A stretch of DNA of 22,280 bases from CAZAFM01 sp964484395. GTDB lineage: Bacteria; Campylobacterota; Campylobacteria; Campylobacterales; CAZAFM01. Within the stretch, counting starts at the first letter, position 1; each line of letters starts with the position of its first letter. Location: NCBI GenBank assembly GCA_964484395.1, contig CAZAFM010000032.1:1-22280 (forward strand), given 5' to 3'. The position numbers and the translations under genes are program-made. Below, piece by piece: positions 16,591-22,280 of this stretch. A model generated the notes under the pieces. The model ran no database searches. It worked only from the letters and a program-made list of their open reading frames with translations, and was not told the origin of the DNA.

Positions 16591-17278
16591 ACCTATATGT
16601 CCAGATTTTGTATATTGCTTCTAAGACTATGCTATTTGACATCTTAGACTCACCCTCTTCTCTATCTACAAATATAATAGGAAGCTCTTTTATTCTAAAT
16701 CCATTTGAGAAAAAGGCATAGTTTAGCTCTATTTGGAAAGCATATCCATTACTACTGAACTTTGAGAAGTCAACACTTCTAAGAACTTCAATTTTTATAC
16801 ATTTAAACCCACCAGTTAGGTCATTTACTGGAACTCCAGTGACTATTTTTGCATAGATATTTGCGAAGTATGATAGAAGAAGACGACTTAGCGACCAATT
16901 TATCACACTTATACCTTTTATGTATCTAGAGCCAACTATAACATCAGCATTTTGAAGCTCATCTAAAAAAACTGGTAGATACTTAGGATCATGTGAAAAG
17001 TCAGCATCCATCTGAAATACAGCATCAAACTCAAGCTCTAAAGCCTTCTTAAAGCCATCTATATAGGCAGTTCCAAGTCCTAGCTTACCGGCTCTTTGAA
17101 GTATGTGAATTTTTGGATTTTCTTTTTGCATCTTTAAGACAACTTCAGCAGTCCCATCTGGTGAGTTATCATCAACTACCAAAACCTCAATTCTACTATC
17201 ACTATCTAAAACTTGTGATATTATATGCTCTATGTTGTTTTTTTCATTATAAGTAGGAATAATTACTAAAGCTCTCAA
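16571..17278 (-). CDS. GT2 polyprenol-phosphate mannosyltransferase-like (DPM1-type)
   Basis: A 235-residue soluble GT2 enzyme very like DPM1/Ppm1: IIPTYNEKNNIE, VVDDNSPDGT (about 34-43), GLGTAYIDGF and the metal-binding DADFSHDP (91-98), then VGSRYIKG and NDLTGGFKCI. It would make polyprenyl-phosphate-mannose (or glucose) on the cytoplasmic face, the donor used by GT39 enzymes such as that at 11898-13298. It ends with the window's fur operon: ATG overlaps the stop of the small coiled-coil gene by four bases. Its 3' end overlaps the EAL gene on the other strand by 20 bp, so no terminator separates the two convergent genes. Sugar identity is inferred from family likeness only. Confidence 0.88.
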   Translation of the reverse strand: MRALVIIPTYNEKNNIEHIISQVLDSDSRIEVLVVDDNSPDGTAEVVLKMQKENPKIHILQRAGKLGLGTAYIDGFKKALELEFDAVFQMDADFSHDPKYLPVFLDELQNADVIVGSRYIKGISVINWSLSRLLLSYFANIYAKIVTGVPVNDLTGGFKCIKIEVLRSVDFSKFSSNGYAFQIELNYAFFSNGFRIKELPIIFVDREEGESKMSNSIVLEAIYKIWTYRFKNYRL

Positions 17279-17517
17279 TGAAGACTCTTTTCTAATTCAC
17301 TTACTCTTTTTTCTACATATTCAAGCATCTGAGCTTGATTTTTATCACTTTTTGATATTTCTGAGGTTGCGACTATACTATTTACATACATCCATCCAAA
17401 AATCGCCATAGTAAGGATATAGACAACACCTCCGACCATTATGAACTTAAAAGACCTTCTTGCTATATCTTCAGCGTTTGAGACTCTTTTTTCTAACTCT
17501 TTTATCTCTTCGTTCAC
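17275..17517 (-). CDS. Small coiled-coil membrane protein, unknown function
   Basis: An 80-residue protein I do not recognise: an N-terminal heptad-like stretch (EEIKELEKRVSNAEDIARRS), one membrane span (FIMVGGVVYILTMAIFGWMYV, about 26-46) and a second coiled coil (QAQMLEYVEKRVSELEKSL). Two short coiled coils around a single helix suggest a membrane scaffold or oligomerising subunit. GTG at 17517 is chosen because it makes a GTGA overlap with the fur stop and has AAGGA 6 bases upstream; an ATG at 17535 would overlap fur by 22 bp. It is tied to fur and the GT2 gene by 4-bp overlaps on both sides, so all three are probably one transcript. Confidence 0.72.
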   Translation of the reverse strand: MNEEIKELEKRVSNAEDIARRSFKFIMVGGVVYILTMAIFGWMYVNSIVATSEISKSDKNQAQMLEYVEKRVSELEKSLH

Positions 17518-17966
17518 CTCTCTTCCTTTCTGCACTCAGCACATAGACCATATAGTGTCATATCATGATTTATCAAATCAAAACCGTTCTTCTTTGCTAT
17601 GTCATCTTGCTTTTTTTCAACTATATCATCAAAAAACTCAACAACAACACCACACCCTATACATACTAGATGGTCATGGTGTTTTTTGTCATCAATCTCA
17701 TAATATTTAGTATTACCAAGCACTATATATCTTACAAGACCAGCATCTTCTAGGAGTGATAGCACCCTATAGACTGTGGCTATTCCGATACTTGCATCAT
17801 ATTTTTGCTTTATGCGAGCATAAACATCATCACTATTTAGATGCTTTGAACTTTCATACAGAGCTCTTAGTACAAACTCTCTTTTTTTGGAGTTTTTAAG
17901 CCCATCTTTTGAATCAGTAAATTCCTGAAGCCTCTCTAAGAGTCTATCAAACTCACTATTTTTCAC
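17514..17966 (-). CDS. fur: Ferric uptake regulator (Fur family)
   Basis: A 150-residue Fur-family metalloregulator. The winged-helix DNA-binding domain (about 8-85) includes SIGIATVYRVLSLLEDAGLV; the dimer and metal domain has HHDHLVC (H96, H97, D98, H99), and the two structural-zinc pairs C102-x2-C105 and C142-x2-C145 are complete. HHDH and length favour Fur over PerR or Zur, though subfamily cannot be proven by eye. With iron it should bind A+T-rich operators and repress iron-uptake genes. I chose GTG at 17966, 8 bases after AGAGGA and about 28 bases after the -10 box; an in-frame ATG at 18002 falls at the promoter itself and would add 12 atypical residues. First gene of the operon with the coiled-coil protein and the GT2 enzyme. 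Confidence 0.87.
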   Translation of the reverse strand: MKNSEFDRLLERLQEFTDSKDGLKNSKKREFVLRALYESSKHLNSDDVYARIKQKYDASIGIATVYRVLSLLEDAGLVRYIVLGNTKYYEIDDKKHHDHLVCIGCGVVVEFFDDIVEKKQDDIAKKNGFDLINHDMTLYGLCAECRKEER

Positions 17967-18000
17967 TAAAACCATCCTCTGTTGAACTGTTTTGTAAAAC

Positions 18001-18006
18001 ATTATA
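18001..18006 (-). promoter_or_regulatory. fur promoter -10 box
   Basis: A perfect TATAAT (minus strand, within GTTATAATG) 34 bases before the fur GTG start. The -35 position (about 18024-18029, TGCATA) falls inside the left terminal repeat of the 268-bp element, so the element supplies the upstream half of the promoter. No recognised Fur box was found here. Confidence 0.5.
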
Positions 18007-18013
18007 ACATTTA

Positions 18014-18041
18014 CTAACTGACCTTATGCACATATGGTATC
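18014..18041 (+). repeat. Left terminal inverted repeat of the 268-bp element
   Basis: Begins CTAACTGACCTTATGCACAT and pairs with 18254-18281; the only mismatch is at 18037 (G here, the partner would need A). It abuts the fur -10 box, seven bases away. Confidence 0.85.
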
Positions 18042-18253
18042 AACTGTGACTTAAGTCTTGCTTTTAGGCTAGGCGGTTGCTTGAAGACTTATCTGGATAA
18101 GTCAAAAACAATCAACGACGCATAAGGGCAAGAATTAAGTCACCCGTAGGGCTTTAAGAAAAGGTATCATCTATGTCGTTAAACTTTTTTGAAGCTACTA
18201 GTAGCTCCTACAAAAGTTTGCCTAATATCTAAATATCTTTTTTAAAAGCATTT

Positions 18254-18281
18254 GATATCATATGTGCATAAGGTCAGTTAG
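18254..18281 (-). repeat. Right terminal inverted repeat of the 268-bp element
   Basis: Ends GTGCATAAGGTCAGTTAG, the reverse complement of the left repeat at 27 of 28 bases. It lies 53 bases before the yfgM start codon, so the yfgM promoter must lie within or directly beside it. Confidence 0.85.
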
Positions 18282-18334
18282 AAACTTTTATCATTTTTTT
18301 GATAGCATACTGCTAGTAATTTTAAGGAGTTTTC

Positions 18335-18937
18335 TTGAGTCTAAAAGATGATTTAAAGTCAGCAAAGCAAGAACTTAATAGTGAAGAGAAGTTCTTAGAG
18401 AGTTCTATAAAGCTAGAGAGATTTTATAAAAAATACAAACTTTTTATATATGGTGGGCTTATTGCAGTAGTTTTGGGAATAGGTGGATACCTCTATAATG
18501 ATAGTGTAAGAACTGCAAATCTTAAAGAAGCAAATGAGGCTTTTTTGATACTTCTAAAAGACCCTGATTCTACAAGCGCTAAAGAGATTCTAAAAGAGAA
18601 AAATCCAGACCTTTTTGCACTATATAATTTCTCAAATGCTATAAAAGAAAACAAAATAGAGCAACTAAATAGTGTAATAGAAGAGCAAAGAGTTTTCACA
18701 AGCTCTGTTGCAGGATATGAAATAGCATCTAAACAAGAGAGCCTAGAGCCATTAGTAGAGTATGCTAACTCTTCAAACACACTAAAAGACCTTGCAGCTA
18801 TTCAAGCCACATATCTATATATTCAAAACGCTGAGTATGAAAAGGCTAAAAATATGATAAACAAAATCCCAGCAAACTCAAAATTAGCAACTATCGTAAA
18901 TATGTACAAGCACTTTCTTATCACAAAAGGGCAGTAA
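18335..18937 (+). CDS. YfgM-like membrane-anchored TPR protein
   Basis: A 200-residue inner-membrane protein: a charged cytoplasmic N-terminus (1-35), one membrane span (LFIYGGLIAVVLGIGGYLYN, about 36-55) and a periplasmic helical domain with TPR-like repeats. This is the plan of E. coli YfgM, a partner of the SecYEG translocon and periplasmic chaperones that is also encoded directly before BamB. Residue-level likeness cannot be measured here, so the name rests on architecture and position. Start: TTG at 18335, five bases after a strong AAGGAG. Its TAA shares one base with the ATG of the next gene. Confidence 0.72.
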   Translation: MSLKDDLKSAKQELNSEEKFLESSIKLERFYKKYKLFIYGGLIAVVLGIGGYLYNDSVRTANLKEANEAFLILLKDPDSTSAKEILKEKNPDLFALYNFSNAIKENKIEQLNSVIEEQRVFTSSVAGYEIASKQESLEPLVEYANSSNTLKDLAAIQATYLYIQNAEYEKAKNMINKIPANSKLATIVNMYKHFLITKGQ

Positions 18938-19935
18938 TGAGATATCTTCTTTTTCTAACACCTATTTTTTTACTGATTTTTTCCGGATGTAGCTCAAAGC
19001 AGTACTTTGAACCCGAGAAGGTAGAGGGTGATGTAAGGGTCACTGGTTTTATACAAGATCACCTCAAGAGTGCTTCAAGAGATGGGGCTATGCTTGAAAA
19101 TAACTTTTTCATTACAGAAAAAGGAGTATCTAGCTTCCCACTAGAAGATGGATATGAGTACCTAAATAGTTCTAAGAAGTACCACTTTGCAACAGATAAC
19201 TGTGGTAAACTCCAGATATACTCTCATGATGGGGATGTTGTAGATAGTGTAGAGTATGATAGGGAGGTGTTAAATGTTGCTGAAGAGAATGAGTTTATTG
19301 CTACTATAAACGCTGGAAACGAGATTACACTATATGATTTAAAAACTAATCAGTTTGTCTTCAAGCAAACCGAGCAAGAAGCTGTTGCAAATGATGTAAA
19401 AATTGCAGCCCCACACTTCTTAAATGATATTGTAATATTTCCAACACTTGATGGAAAGATGGTTATAGTTGATATACTTAGCGGTAAACCTGTAAGAAAC
19501 ATAGCAGTTAGCTCATCAAAGTTTTTTAATAATGTCATATTTCTAAATATTGTAGATGATAGACTAGTAGCAGCTACCCAAACAAGAGCTGTGTCAGTCT
19601 CACCTGAATTCATAAACACCATAGAACTAACTCTAAGGGATGTTATATTTGTAGGTGATAAGATATATTTTTTTACCAAAGAGGGAGAGATAGTCCTAAC
19701 TGACTCAGACTTAAGAGAGATAAAAAGGCATAAATTCCCTTTTGCACACTTTGATGCAGCTATCTATGGGGAGTTTGTATATGCTATAGAGTCTCAAGGA
19801 TACATTATAGCGGTTGATAAAGACCTTCTTACTTCGCATGTATATGAGCTAGATACATCAATAGATGGACCTGTGTTTGCAGCAGAGGATAAGGTCTATT
19901 TTAGAGACTACTATTTTCAACTCAGCCAAGAGTAG
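18937..19935 (+). CDS. bamB: BamB-like beta-propeller lipoprotein
   Basis: A 332-residue outer-membrane lipoprotein candidate. The signal peptide ends in a lipobox FSGC (C18 lipidated), followed by SSKQ. The rest shows weak WD40/PQQ-like propeller repeats, for example KLQIYSHDGDVVDSV, ITLYDLKTNQFVFK and MVIVDILSGKPVRNI, each about 40 residues apart. BamB supports the BAM complex that inserts outer-membrane proteins. It is shorter than E. coli BamB (392), as are many Campylobacterota versions. The call is supported by the YfgM-like gene directly upstream; start overlaps its stop (TAATG). The propeller is well supported, the BamB identity somewhat less. Confidence 0.72.
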   Translation: MRYLLFLTPIFLLIFSGCSSKQYFEPEKVEGDVRVTGFIQDHLKSASRDGAMLENNFFITEKGVSSFPLEDGYEYLNSSKKYHFATDNCGKLQIYSHDGDVVDSVEYDREVLNVAEENEFIATINAGNEITLYDLKTNQFVFKQTEQEAVANDVKIAAPHFLNDIVIFPTLDGKMVIVDILSGKPVRNIAVSSSKFFNNVIFLNIVDDRLVAATQTRAVSVSPEFINTIELTLRDVIFVGDKIYFFTKEGEIVLTDSDLREIKRHKFPFAHFDAAIYGEFVYAIESQGYIIAVDKDLLTSHVYELDTSIDGPVFAAEDKVYFRDYYFQLSQE

Positions 19936-20763
19936 ATGTCTAGGGCACTAGAGACTTTTTTAGACTACCTTACTATCCAAAAAGGTCTATCTGCAAACTC
20001 TATTAATGCGTATGAAAACGACTTAAGAGCATTTGAAGAGTTTTTGAAAAAAGATATTATAAACGCTTCAAGTGATGATGTTATATCGTTTTTATCAAGC
20101 TTTGAAAACAAAAGAACACTAAACCGCAAACTCTCAGCCATAAACAGTTTCTTCTCTTTCTCTCTAGAGCAAAGATATATCAATGAAAAACCATCTGTAA
20201 AACAAGCAAAAGTCCCAAAAAGCTTACCAAAATTTTTAGATTACGAAGATATCCAAAAATCACTCAAGCTAATAGATAGAAGTACTGTTTTTGGGCTTAG
20301 AGATTATGCTTTGATACTTTTTTTATATGCAAGTGGAACTAGGGTTAGTGAAGCTATAGAAGCTAAGCAAGATGATATTATAGAGGGATGGCTTAGAATA
20401 CGAATGGGAAAGGGAGAAAAAGAGAGACTAGTACCTATTGCCAAAGAGGCGCTAAAAGCTCTTATGTTATATATAGAACAAAGAGGTTGTGATAGTGAGT
20501 ATCTTTTTACCAACTATAGATGCCAGAAGATTAGTCGCATCTCAGTATTTAAAATCACCAAAAAGTACCTAAACACATCTCCTCACACACTAAGACATAG
20601 CTTTGCTACTTCTATGGTAATAAATGGAGCTGATTTAAGAGCTGTCCAAGAGCTTCTAGGGCACTCCTCTATCACAACTACTCAGATATATACACACATA
20701 CAAAGACAGAACCTCATGGATAGTCTATATACCTACCACCCCTTAGGAAGGAGCTTTGTATGA
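19936..20763 (+). CDS. XerC/XerD-like tyrosine recombinase
   Basis: A 275-residue tyrosine recombinase of XerC/XerD size. The SAM-like N-terminal core-binding domain covers about 1-85 and the catalytic domain 100-270. All catalytic residues are visible: R136 (SGTRVSEA), K159 (GKGEKER), H217 and R220 (HTLRHSFAT), H243 (LGHSS) and nucleophile Y252 (QIYTHI). Placement inside a housekeeping operon, with no attachment sites or phage genes nearby, argues for a cellular role such as chromosome-dimer resolution rather than phage integration. Campylobacterota often use the longer XerH with difH, so which role this one has is uncertain. Its ATG follows the bamB stop directly, and its stop overlaps coaX by four bases. 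Confidence 0.85.
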   Translation: MSRALETFLDYLTIQKGLSANSINAYENDLRAFEEFLKKDIINASSDDVISFLSSFENKRTLNRKLSAINSFFSFSLEQRYINEKPSVKQAKVPKSLPKFLDYEDIQKSLKLIDRSTVFGLRDYALILFLYASGTRVSEAIEAKQDDIIEGWLRIRMGKGEKERLVPIAKEALKALMLYIEQRGCDSEYLFTNYRCQKISRISVFKITKKYLNTSPHTLRHSFATSMVINGADLRAVQELLGHSSITTTQIYTHIQRQNLMDSLYTYHPLGRSFV

Positions 20764-21380
20764 TACTTTGCGATATTGGAAACACACATTTTAGCTTCTA
20801 CAGAAGTGGTCGTATCTGGAAAGAACCTATAAAAAAGCCAACTATAACAGATATTAACGAACAGATACTCTTCATTAGTGTAAATCCTAAAGGCACCCAA
20901 AAGCTAAAGCTTCACAGACCAGATGCAATAGATATATCATCTTTTCTTAGGCTTGATACAATATATAGAGGGCTAGGTGTTGATAGAATAGCAGTATGTA
21001 TGGCTATAGAAGAGGGAGTTATTATAGATGCAGGAAGTGCTATTACTGTAGATGTTATGCAAAACTCAATCCATCTAGGAGGCTATATACTCCCGGGACT
21101 TAACGCCTTTAGGAAGTGCTATGCAGATATATCACCAGTTCTTGATGTAAACCTAAACCCAAATATCAACATAAACTCCCTACCTCAAAGCACTGAGGAG
21201 GCAGTCAGCTATGGTGTGATAAAATCAACAATCTTAACTCTCCAAAACAGTATCAAAACCAAACATATCTATTTTACAGGTGGGGATGGAAAGTTTTTTG
21301 CAAAGTTTTTTGATGATGCCATATTTGATGAGAGCCTTGTTTTTAAAGGAATGATAAAAGCACTAGAAAATATAAGATAA
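20760..21380 (+). CDS. coaX: Type III pantothenate kinase
   Basis: A 206-residue enzyme of the ASKHA fold that phosphorylates pantothenate, the first step of coenzyme A synthesis. Visible: phosphate-1 motif CDIGNTHFSF (D5, G7, N8, T9), the GLGVDR motif (71-76), the phosphate-2 region IIDAGSAITVDVM (D90) and GGYILPGL (107-114), then FTGGDGKFF near the end. It is shorter than the usual 250-260 residues, in line with compact versions in Campylobacterota. The ATG overlaps the recombinase stop (ATGA). No type I or II kinase is present in the window to judge redundancy. Confidence 0.9.
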   Translation: MILCDIGNTHFSFYRSGRIWKEPIKKPTITDINEQILFISVNPKGTQKLKLHRPDAIDISSFLRLDTIYRGLGVDRIAVCMAIEEGVIIDAGSAITVDVMQNSIHLGGYILPGLNAFRKCYADISPVLDVNLNPNININSLPQSTEEAVSYGVIKSTILTLQNSIKTKHIYFTGGDGKFFAKFFDDAIFDESLVFKGMIKALENIR

Positions 21381-21389
21381 GGGAGTTTT

Positions 21390-22004
21390 ATGCTTACAGT
21401 TGCACTTCCAAAAGGAAGAATTGCAGAAGAATCACTAGAGATTTTTGAAGCTATATTTGGACAAAAGTTTGAGTTTGAAGATAGGAAGCTGATTCTTGAA
21501 AAAGGTGATTTTAGGTTTTTGCTAGTTAGAAATCAAGATGTTCCTACTTATGTAGAGCACGGAGCAGCAGATATAGGTGTAGTTGGTCTAGATGTGTTAG
21601 AAGAAAAAGAGCTTGATCTTATACGCCTGCTAAACCTAAACATAGGGGTTTGCAGAGTTATGGTAGCTACAAAAAACAACCAAGAGCTAGACTACAACAA
21701 GCCTCAGCTAAAAATAGCTACAAAAATGACCAATATAGCCAAACAGTACTTCGCAAAAAAGGCAATGGGAGTAGATATCATAAAGCTTTATGGCTCTATT
21801 GAGCTAGCACCTCTTGTTGGACTTGCTGATGCTATTGTTGATATAGTAGAAACAGGTAGTACACTAAAGCAAAACAACCTAGTAGAGAGAGAGCTAATAA
21901 TGCACTCCTCAGCCTATCTAGTGGCTAATAAAAACAGCTTTTATGCCAAAAAAAATGAGATATTAAACATAGAAGAGTTAATAAAAAAAGAGTTAAAAAA
22001 ATAG
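21390..22004 (+). CDS. hisG: ATP phosphoribosyltransferase, short form (HisG)
   Basis: A 204-residue catalytic subunit for the first step of histidine synthesis, joining ATP and PRPP. Features: LPKGRIAEES at the start, ADIGVVGLDVLEE in the middle and the PRPP-binding loop DAIVDIVETGSTLKQNNL (about 150-167). The protein lacks the C-terminal regulatory domain of long HisG (about 300 residues), so by family rule it should need HisZ, a histidyl-tRNA-synthetase-like partner encoded elsewhere, for activity and feedback control. GGGAG lies 5 bases before the ATG. Last gene of the yfgM-to-hisG operon; a candidate sigma-28 promoter begins inside its last codons. Confidence 0.92.
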   Translation: MLTVALPKGRIAEESLEIFEAIFGQKFEFEDRKLILEKGDFRFLLVRNQDVPTYVEHGAADIGVVGLDVLEEKELDLIRLLNLNIGVCRVMVATKNNQELDYNKPQLKIATKMTNIAKQYFAKKAMGVDIIKLYGSIELAPLVGLADAIVDIVETGSTLKQNNLVERELIMHSSAYLVANKNSFYAKKNEILNIEELIKKELKK

Positions 22005-22020
22005 CCACCTAAGACGATTA
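21994..22020 (+). promoter_or_regulatory. Candidate sigma-28 (FliA) promoter
   Basis: TAAA (21994-21997), 17 bases, then CGATTA (22015-22020) matches the spacing of the FliA consensus (TAAA, 17 bases, CGATAA), with the -10 differing by one base. It lies 30 bases before the start of a putative motility gene, which fits flagellar control. The -35 is A+T-rich, so chance is not excluded. Confidence 0.45.
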
Positions 22021-22049
22021 GTCTATATCTTCTAATGAAAGGATTCAAT

Positions 22050-22259
22050 ATGGAAGTAGGCGGTTCAGATTTAAGGATAGGTGCAAGCATAGCAGCGATG
22101 AAAAAAGCTATGCAAACAGAGCAAGTAATGATGTCAAAAATCCTAGAGAGTGCTGATACGAGGAGTCTTAGTGCCCCACAAGGCGCTCCAAGCCCTCAAG
22201 CAGTCCAAGTTGCAAATCAGGCTCAGAACATGGGTATGACACTTGATATAAAAGGTTAG
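22050..22259 (+). CDS. Putative motility protein (YjfB-like)
   Basis: A 69-residue small protein resembling the YjfB_motility family: a short N-terminus, an amphipathic helix (IGASIAAMKKAMQTEQVMMSKILE), a proline/alanine-rich loop (SAPQGAPSPQAV) and the ending GMTLDIKG. Family members are small and linked to motility by annotation, with no known mechanism. I chose ATG at 22050, 6 bases after AAGGA; an ATG at 22035 is in frame but overlaps that ribosome-binding site. It has its own likely sigma-28 promoter and a hairpin terminator, so it seems to be a single-gene unit after hisG. Confidence 0.7.
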   Translation: MEVGGSDLRIGASIAAMKKAMQTEQVMMSKILESADTRSLSAPQGAPSPQAVQVANQAQNMGMTLDIKG

Positions 22260-22277
22260 AAGTTCTTCTTCTAACCT
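22253..22277 (+). terminator. Hairpin at the end of the motility gene
   Basis: AGGTTAGAAG (22253-22262) pairs perfectly with CTTCTAACCT (22268-22277) around a five-base loop. The TAG stop codon lies within the left arm. The window ends three bases later, so a T-run cannot be checked. Confidence 0.6.
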
Positions 22278-22280
22278 ACT

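Larger units (their letters stand above)
18014..18281. mobile_element. 268-bp inverted-repeat element (MITE-like) or structured RNA locus
   Basis: The ends are 28-bp inverted repeats matching at 27 of 28 bases (18014-18041 and 18254-18281). Inside are more symmetric parts: GTGACTTAAGTCTTGC (18046-18061) against 18128-18143 (15 of 16 pairs), GACTTATC-TG-GATAAGTC (18086-18103), and AGCTACTAGTAGCT (18193-18206) enclosed by AAACTTTT and AAAAGTTT. No transposase or sizeable frame is present. Read from AACTGACC at both ends, each side is flanked by TA, which would fit a mariner/IS630-type MITE; an RNA or regulatory function is the alternative. It fills most of the fur-yfgM gap. Confidence 0.6.

Noticed and set aside
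18173..18232. A 19-codon frame (MSLNFFEATSSSYKSLPNI) with AAAAGG eight bases upstream, inside the 268-bp element.
   Set aside because: It is very short and runs through the AGCTACTAGTAGCT palindrome, whose symmetry explains the sequence better than coding does.
18014..18281. The inverted-repeat element as tmRNA, 6S RNA or another standard RNA gene.
   Set aside because: No tRNA-like ends, tag frame or other recognised core was found; a 28-bp nearly perfect end stem is unlike those RNAs.
19936..20763. The tyrosine recombinase as the integrase of a prophage or genomic island.
   Set aside because: It lies within a tight housekeeping operon with no tRNA, attachment repeats or phage genes nearby.

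Overview
The window looks like chromosomal DNA of a Campylobacterota (Epsilonproteobacteria) member, plausibly a Sulfurimonas- or Sulfuricurvum-like marine or sediment bacterium. This rests on low G+C, codon use rich in AGA/ATA, tightly overlapping genes, frequent TTG/GTG starts, a periplasmic rhodanese, a short-form HisG and a short type III pantothenate kinase. The genus is an inference; no rRNA or other phylogenetic marker is present.

Layout. (1) 2-5007, minus strand: a five-gene operon read from right to left: the radical SAM enzyme AmrS, a membrane-anchored glycoside-hydrolase-like protein, a polyprenyl-phosphate GT2 glycosyltransferase, a LAB_N membrane protein and a GT39 (ArnT/PMT-like) transferase. 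(2) 5156-9670, plus strand: a three-gene operon of an ATP-grasp ligase, a CocE/NonD (S15-type) serine hydrolase and a cyclopropane-fatty-acid-synthase-like methyltransferase. I know of no described pathway with this trio. (3) 9671-10237: a 567-bp AT-rich gap without a convincing gene. (4) 10238-13298, plus: a PAP2 phosphatase, an AglD/MprF-type flippase-like membrane protein and a second GT39 transferase, coupled by overlaps. (5) 13349-16590, plus: a periplasmic two-domain rhodanese and a PAS-GGDEF-EAL protein whose GGDEF motif is degenerate. (6) 16571-17966, minus: fur, a small coiled-coil membrane protein and a DPM1-like GT2 enzyme, linked by 4-bp overlaps. (7) 18014-18281: a 268-bp element with 28-bp near-perfect terminal inverted repeats and several internal hairpins, lying between divergent fur and yfgM. 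(8) 18335-22259, plus: YfgM-like, BamB-like lipoprotein, tyrosine recombinase, CoaX and HisG in one tight operon, then a YjfB-like motility protein with its own candidate sigma-28 promoter and a hairpin terminator at the window's edge.

How it fits together. Much of the window concerns the cell envelope. Two sets of polyprenyl-phosphate sugar enzymes (GT2 plus GT39) flank the ligase/hydrolase/lipid-methylase operon, and a PAP2 phosphatase and a flippase-like protein sit beside the second GT39. The right-hand operon mixes outer-membrane assembly (YfgM/BamB) with housekeeping genes. The two stretches most worth a second look are the 5156-9670 operon, as a possible undescribed biosynthetic or modifying unit, and the inverted-repeat element at 18014-18281.
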